In this document: positions 60,727-64,000 of the stretch, piece after piece
Numbering within the stretch: the stretch's first letter is position 1
Layout: each line of letters starts with the position of its first letter
NCBI GenBank assembly: GCA_905207625.1
Contig: CAJLLT010000002.1
Coordinates: 62,001-126,000, forward strand
Direction of reading: 5' to 3'
DNA: 64,000 nt
Source of the DNA: an uncultured Eubacteriales bacterium
GTDB lineage: Bacteria > Bacillota > Clostridia > Oscillospirales > UBA644
Notes under the pieces: model-generated
Told to the model about the DNA's origin: nothing
What the model saw: only the letters and a program-made list of their open reading frames with translations
The model's database searches: none
Program-made: the position numbers and the translations under genes

Positions 60727-61317
60727 TTACCCGAGATGTCTTGAAAGCTGACGCAGAGCCTGCTTGACAATATCACCCGTATCCTCGGCGGAACATTTCC
60801 GCACGGCTTTCTCCGAATCAGACCTGGAATACCCCAGAGCCACAAGTACAGCCACAGCCTCCGATGCGCCTCCTGAAAGGGATTCCTCATCGGGCAGATC
60901 GGATATATCCACTCGGGTGCTCTCAATCTTATCTTTAAGCTCGAGGCATATCCTCTGGGCAAGTTTCGGACCCACTCCGGAAACCTTTGTTAGTCTTTTA
61001 TGATCCGAAGTCAGAACACAGGCCGCAAACTCCTCCGGCAAAAACTCAGACAGTATTGATAGAGCAACCTTGGGCCCCACACCGCTGATGGATGTCAGTG
61101 AAAGAAATACCTGACGCTCCTGTTCTTCGGCAAAGCCGAAAAGATCCATAGCGTCTTCCCTGACATTGAGATATGTAAAAAGCTTCACCGTATCTTTGCC
61201 GGCAACGGCATTATACGTATTCATGGATATATTGCATTTGTATCCCACGCCGCCGCAATCAATAACGGCAAAGGAAGGTTGAGCCACGGCAAGTCTTCCG
61301 TTAAGATAATAATACAT
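60727..61317 (-). CDS. ruvA: Holliday junction DNA-binding protein RuvA
   Basis: 196 residues. OB-fold start (MYYYLNGRLAVAQPSFAVID), two helix-hairpin-helix motifs (ISGVGPKVALSILSE, VSGVGPKLAQRICLEL), a flexible linker at about 140, and the C-terminal RuvB-binding domain VAVLVALGYSRSDSEKAVRK. ruvC is not in the window. Four unrecognised genes precede it on the same strand. Confidence 0.98.
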   Translation of the reverse strand: MYYYLNGRLAVAQPSFAVIDCGGVGYKCNISMNTYNAVAGKDTVKLFTYLNVREDAMDLFGFAEEQERQVFLSLTSISGVGPKVALSILSEFLPEEFAACVLTSDHKRLTKVSGVGPKLAQRICLELKDKIESTRVDISDLPDEESLSGGASEAVAVLVALGYSRSDSEKAVRKCSAEDTGDIVKQALRQLSRHLG

Positions 61318-61332
61318 GTCCTGTCCTTCCGA

Positions 61333-62241
61333 TCAGAGAAATTCTCTCCATTTTATTCCTTCACAGGTGGCTATTTTTACCCCGGAAGCAGTTTGTTCCA
61401 GAGAAACAAGTCCGTTTTCCCGGACGGTGTACATTATTCTGCGGCTGCCTACAGTTCTCAGCGATGTGACTGTTATAAGCTCCGCGGATCTGTCGTTGTC
61501 AAGCCATTTAACTGCGTTTTCAGTATATTTTACCGCCATTGTCCCGTCGGATTCTTCCGTTATCAGCAGTCCGAGATCCTCCAGTCTGCGGCAAACGTCC
61601 CTTCTGACATTCTCCTGCTCAAGTCTGTCGGTTACCGCGGCACCTATCCCACCTTCGGGAACACTTGCCTTCAGAGCCTGCCGGACCTTCGGCATATCAA
61701 GCTGTGCCACATCAGCCCACATTTCACTGTCGGAAAGGGGCCTCTTCAGCGCCGCCTGACGTTGCATGAAAAAGAACTGGGTAAGCAGAAACATGAACCA
61801 TTCGTCATATCCCAGCTGAACCGAAAAGGACTCGTATTTTAGTTCCTTGTTGAGGAAGCATTTATCAAGAAGCTGTTCCATCTGCTCCGCATCGGGGAAT
61901 ATTACCGCCATGCACCGGCCGTCGGTTATCACGTTAAAAAGGACATACGCTCCTCCGGAGGTAAAAAGATAAAAGCATGCCTTCTCGGATCTTTTCTCTA
62001 TTTCGGCGGCACTCTTCGGCCTCAGGAGCGCGTTCACAAGAATCTTTCCGTCCCCGGTATAACTGAAACCTTCGCCCTCCGGGACTATAAGGCCCTTGGC
62101 AACAAGAGAGCCGGGGAAATCGCCGCTGTCAAGTCTTATTTGCGCAAATATTTCCGGGGAAAACCCATTGGGCTGCATATCGGTGAGCCCAAGGAAAAAA
62201 GCAAGTTCGTTCTCCGTAAGAATATAGGTTTTCTTTGTCAT
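61333..62241 (-). CDS. Protein of unknown function (302 aa)
   Basis: 302 residues, no signal peptide and no membrane helix. It opens MTKKTYILTENELAFFLGLT, has KACFYLFTSGGAYVLFNVIT in the middle and ends KIATCEGIKWREFL. The mix of short strands and helices suggests a soluble cytoplasmic protein. It lies 4 bp behind the Cys-rich membrane protein and 15 bp before ruvA. I do not recognise a family; the start and reading frame are supported by close operon spacing. Confidence 0.72.
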   Translation of the reverse strand: MTKKTYILTENELAFFLGLTDMQPNGFSPEIFAQIRLDSGDFPGSLVAKGLIVPEGEGFSYTGDGKILVNALLRPKSAAEIEKRSEKACFYLFTSGGAYVLFNVITDGRCMAVIFPDAEQMEQLLDKCFLNKELKYESFSVQLGYDEWFMFLLTQFFFMQRQAALKRPLSDSEMWADVAQLDMPKVRQALKASVPEGGIGAAVTDRLEQENVRRDVCRRLEDLGLLITEESDGTMAVKYTENAVKWLDNDRSAELITVTSLRTVGSRRIMYTVRENGLVSLEQTASGVKIATCEGIKWREFL

Positions 62242-62245
62242 AGGT

Positions 62246-63127
62246 CTACTCCGTTATTGTATCTGATTCAAACCGGGCAGGAAGGATACGGTGTCCCCCG
62301 TCCGGAAAGGGAATCCCGTCAAAAGCCACATACGCACTGTGAAAATCCGTTCCGGAAAGCGCAAATTTCATGGTCATCGCGAGCCCGTACGCATCAAGGG
62401 CATCGCAGGCAGGCAGAGATTCGGGAGAGTCTTCGGAACCGTGTAATTCCGCTTCGGCCCTTTTTTCCGCCACCGTTTTTTCCGGGACGGGAGCATGATA
62501 CTTTCCGTCTGCCTTTGCCACGGTCTTACGCCCGGAGAGCTTTCCGGGAATTGCCCGTATTTTTTCGGCAACAGAGGAAAAGAACCCCTTTTCTTCCTCT
62601 TCGGCAAAATCACCGGAGATATCTTCGTCGTCGTATTTCTGTGCAAGAAGTTTTCCCACTCCGGCAAAACACGGAAGCGCCGTAACAGCGGGCAGGGCAC
62701 ATATAACGGCAGCCACTATAAGCAATGCCGCAATCGCCCCCGCAGCCCCGCCGGAAACAGGGAGCCCCAGGTTTGAAGTATGCCGGGACATATTCTCTTT
62801 TTCCCGGGCAAGGATAGCTTCCTTGTCATCCCGGCAGGTACACTCCGGGCAGGGAAGGTCACATCCGTCGCAGAGACGGGTATTGGCATTGTAAAAGTCG
62901 TCTTTCGATTTCTTTCCGCACCAACAGGGACATTCGCAGGACAGCTTGTTTCTTCCGCATCTTACGCAATCATATATTCTGTGGCCGTCACCGTCGGATC
63001 TGTAGTATTCTCTGCCGCAGAGACATTCGTCCGAAGCCTCGGTTTCCGCCGCAGCGGCGCAGGTAAAAGCAGAGAACAGAACCGTGAGGATCATGAGAAG
63101 CGGAAGGATCCGGATAAATTTCTTCAT
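62246..63127 (-). CDS. Exported Cys-rich single-pass membrane protein of unknown function
   Basis: 293 residues. Signal peptide (FIRILPLLMILTVLFSAFTC), then an extracellular part of about 100 residues with about 13 cysteines in knuckle-like pairs: DECLCGREYY, YDCVRCGRNK, SCECPCWCG, LCDGCDLPCPECTC. One membrane helix follows (SGGAAGAIAALLIVAAVICA), and then a cytoplasmic tail of about 140 residues with acidic and Lys-rich parts. External zinc or disulfide sites are likely. It overlaps the upstream gene by 4 bp. I do not recognise a family. Confidence 0.72.
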   Translation of the reverse strand: MKKFIRILPLLMILTVLFSAFTCAAAAETEASDECLCGREYYRSDGDGHRIYDCVRCGRNKLSCECPCWCGKKSKDDFYNANTRLCDGCDLPCPECTCRDDKEAILAREKENMSRHTSNLGLPVSGGAAGAIAALLIVAAVICALPAVTALPCFAGVGKLLAQKYDDEDISGDFAEEEEKGFFSSVAEKIRAIPGKLSGRKTVAKADGKYHAPVPEKTVAEKRAEAELHGSEDSPESLPACDALDAYGLAMTMKFALSGTDFHSAYVAFDGIPFPDGGHRILPARFESDTITE

Positions 63128-63555
63128 ATGTAGATCCCTCCGATGACTGATACTGCGGTATACAGCACTACCGATCCGAAAACCGCACAGACGACCTTCA
63201 CGATATCGGAAAACGGAACCTTCCGGGTTATCATTTTCCCGACAGAGTCAACGGCAACGGCAAGCATTCCCGCCGCGAAGAATGCCAGCAGTACATCCCA
63301 CCCGAGAACAAATCTCGCGACAACAGCCAAAACGGCAAAAGGAAGGAGTATGTACCAGAAATCCCTGGATTTGCTGACATACTTACCGAGAAAGTAGTCC
63401 AGCACTTTATACACCGCCACAAGAAGCAGTATGTATATGGGAGCAAAAACGATACACCTGACAAGGGTTCCGGTCACGGAAACGGCGGCAAGGACGCAGA
63501 ACACAAGCAGAGACAGTATGCCTATAAGGGGATTGAGTTCAAATTTGGTCTTCAT
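63124..63555 (-). CDS. Polytopic membrane protein of unknown function (143 aa)
   Basis: 143 residues with four to five hydrophobic segments: IGILSLLVFCVLAAVSVTG, CIVFAPIYILLLVAVYKVL, FWYILLPFAVLAVVARFVL, VLLAFFAAGMLAVAVDSVG and a last one before the stop. The loops are short, with GKYVSKSRD between segments 2 and 3. It lies between two other membrane proteins in one operon. I do not recognise a family. Confidence 0.7.
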   Translation of the reverse strand: MKTKFELNPLIGILSLLVFCVLAAVSVTGTLVRCIVFAPIYILLLVAVYKVLDYFLGKYVSKSRDFWYILLPFAVLAVVARFVLGWDVLLAFFAAGMLAVAVDSVGKMITRKVPFSDIVKVVCAVFGSVVLYTAVSVIGGIYI

Positions 63556-63568
63556 AAGTCATCCTCCC

Positions 63569-63961
63569 CTACAGATTCGAAAAGAAGAGTGCGCTCATGC
63601 ACAGGACATTCACCAGCCCTGCGGCAAAGACGAAAGCGGACATCAGAATGTCCCTTTGTTTGGTCAGAACTATGCATATTCTTGCGGAAAGCGCGGTGGC
63701 AGAAAGCAATGACAGGACTCCGGCAGTCAGTACGGTGGTCCAACCGGAGATAAGCTGTATAAGGAAAAACATTACGCCGAAGAAACAGGCGTATCCGTAG
63801 CTTATATTCACACAGGTAAAGACCGGGGTGAAGTCCAGCCTTTTTTCATGCCGGGAAAATATCTCCGAAGCAAAAACGAGAATTACGGAGATCAGAGCCG
63901 AAACCGCAACCCCTCCGATAAAACCGAGGAAAGCGAGAATAAGAACTCTCAGCACCGTCAT
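63569..63961 (-). CDS. Polytopic membrane protein of unknown function (start uncertain, near the window edge)
   Basis: At least 130 residues with four hydrophobic segments (VLRVLILAFLGFIGGVAVSA, YACFFGVMFFLIQLISGW, VLTAGVLSLLSATALSARI, SAFVFAAGLVNVLCMSALF). ATG 63961 has no clear ribosome site, and the frame stays open to the window edge at 64000, so the true start may lie outside. It leads an operon-like run of membrane genes toward ruvA. No family is recognised. Confidence 0.62.
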   Translation of the reverse strand: MTVLRVLILAFLGFIGGVAVSALISVILVFASEIFSRHEKRLDFTPVFTCVNISYGYACFFGVMFFLIQLISGWTTVLTAGVLSLLSATALSARICIVLTKQRDILMSAFVFAAGLVNVLCMSALFFSNL

Positions 63962-64000
63962 TGTGGGAATAAAGGAAAGTTTCTGAACACCTATCTGCAG

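Overview
The window reads as chromosomal core DNA of a low-to-mid GC Bacillota, most likely an anaerobic gut-type member of class Clostridia. The clues are the L10 leader before rplJ-rplL, RNase J together with RNase Y, HrcA/CIRCE control of groESL, a NadD-YqeK fusion, RecD2, a C+ form of L28, a lysine L-box, lipoprotein signals, and many -35/-10 pairs of the TTGACA-17-TATAAT kind. I see no rRNA, tRNA, CRISPR array, insertion sequence, prophage or integrase. The species cannot be named from the sequence alone.

Layout. 1-6.6 kb: a lysine-riboswitch-controlled solute-binding lipoprotein cut by the left edge, a PPTase/glycosyltransferase pair, two lipoproteins of unknown role, and a NAGPA-type exoprotein with a small membrane partner. 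7-18 kb: rplJ-rplL, then a tight leftward run smc-ftsY-rdgB-yhbY-nadD/yqeK-rsfS-leuS (chromosome packing, protein targeting, nucleotide sanitation, ribosome assembly and silencing, NAD synthesis, leucine charging). 18-25.4 kb: rpmB, recD2-comF, a DUF3737 beta-helix protein, a YgjV-like membrane protein, groES-groEL. 25.4-37 kb: an intergenic stretch with a probable small RNA, proline synthesis (proB-proA) with a deacetylase and a coiled-coil membrane protein, rny, a PAP2 phosphatase, pgk-tpiA, a DUF378 protein and a nuclease-helicase of the DinG/XPD type.

37-45 kb: a 1.47-kb gene-free stretch that folds into many stems and looks like a large structured RNA, an ECF sigma/DUF4367/secreted-protein operon, purA, a DUF1540 protein and a sugar-nucleotide transferase fused to a degenerate phosphomannomutase with an N-terminal frameshift. 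45-55.3 kb: rnjA-murD-three M42 metallopeptidases-iron-sulfur protein, then nifS-nifU-mnmA-cupin (sulfur transfer to Fe-S clusters and tRNA thiolation). 55.3-59.6 kb: a PhoB/PhoR-like pair and an AbrB-ABC exporter operon. 59.7-64 kb: leftward ruvB and ruvA behind four unrecognised genes, three of them membrane proteins, running off the right edge.

The strongest candidates for something undescribed are the structured RNA at about 37.5-38.2 kb, a family of cloverleaf-like compound palindromes between genes (8.38, 37.2, 40.5 and 42.63 kb), a short promoter-driven RNA at 25.7-25.8 kb, and the unrecognised Cys-rich/membrane cluster at the right edge.
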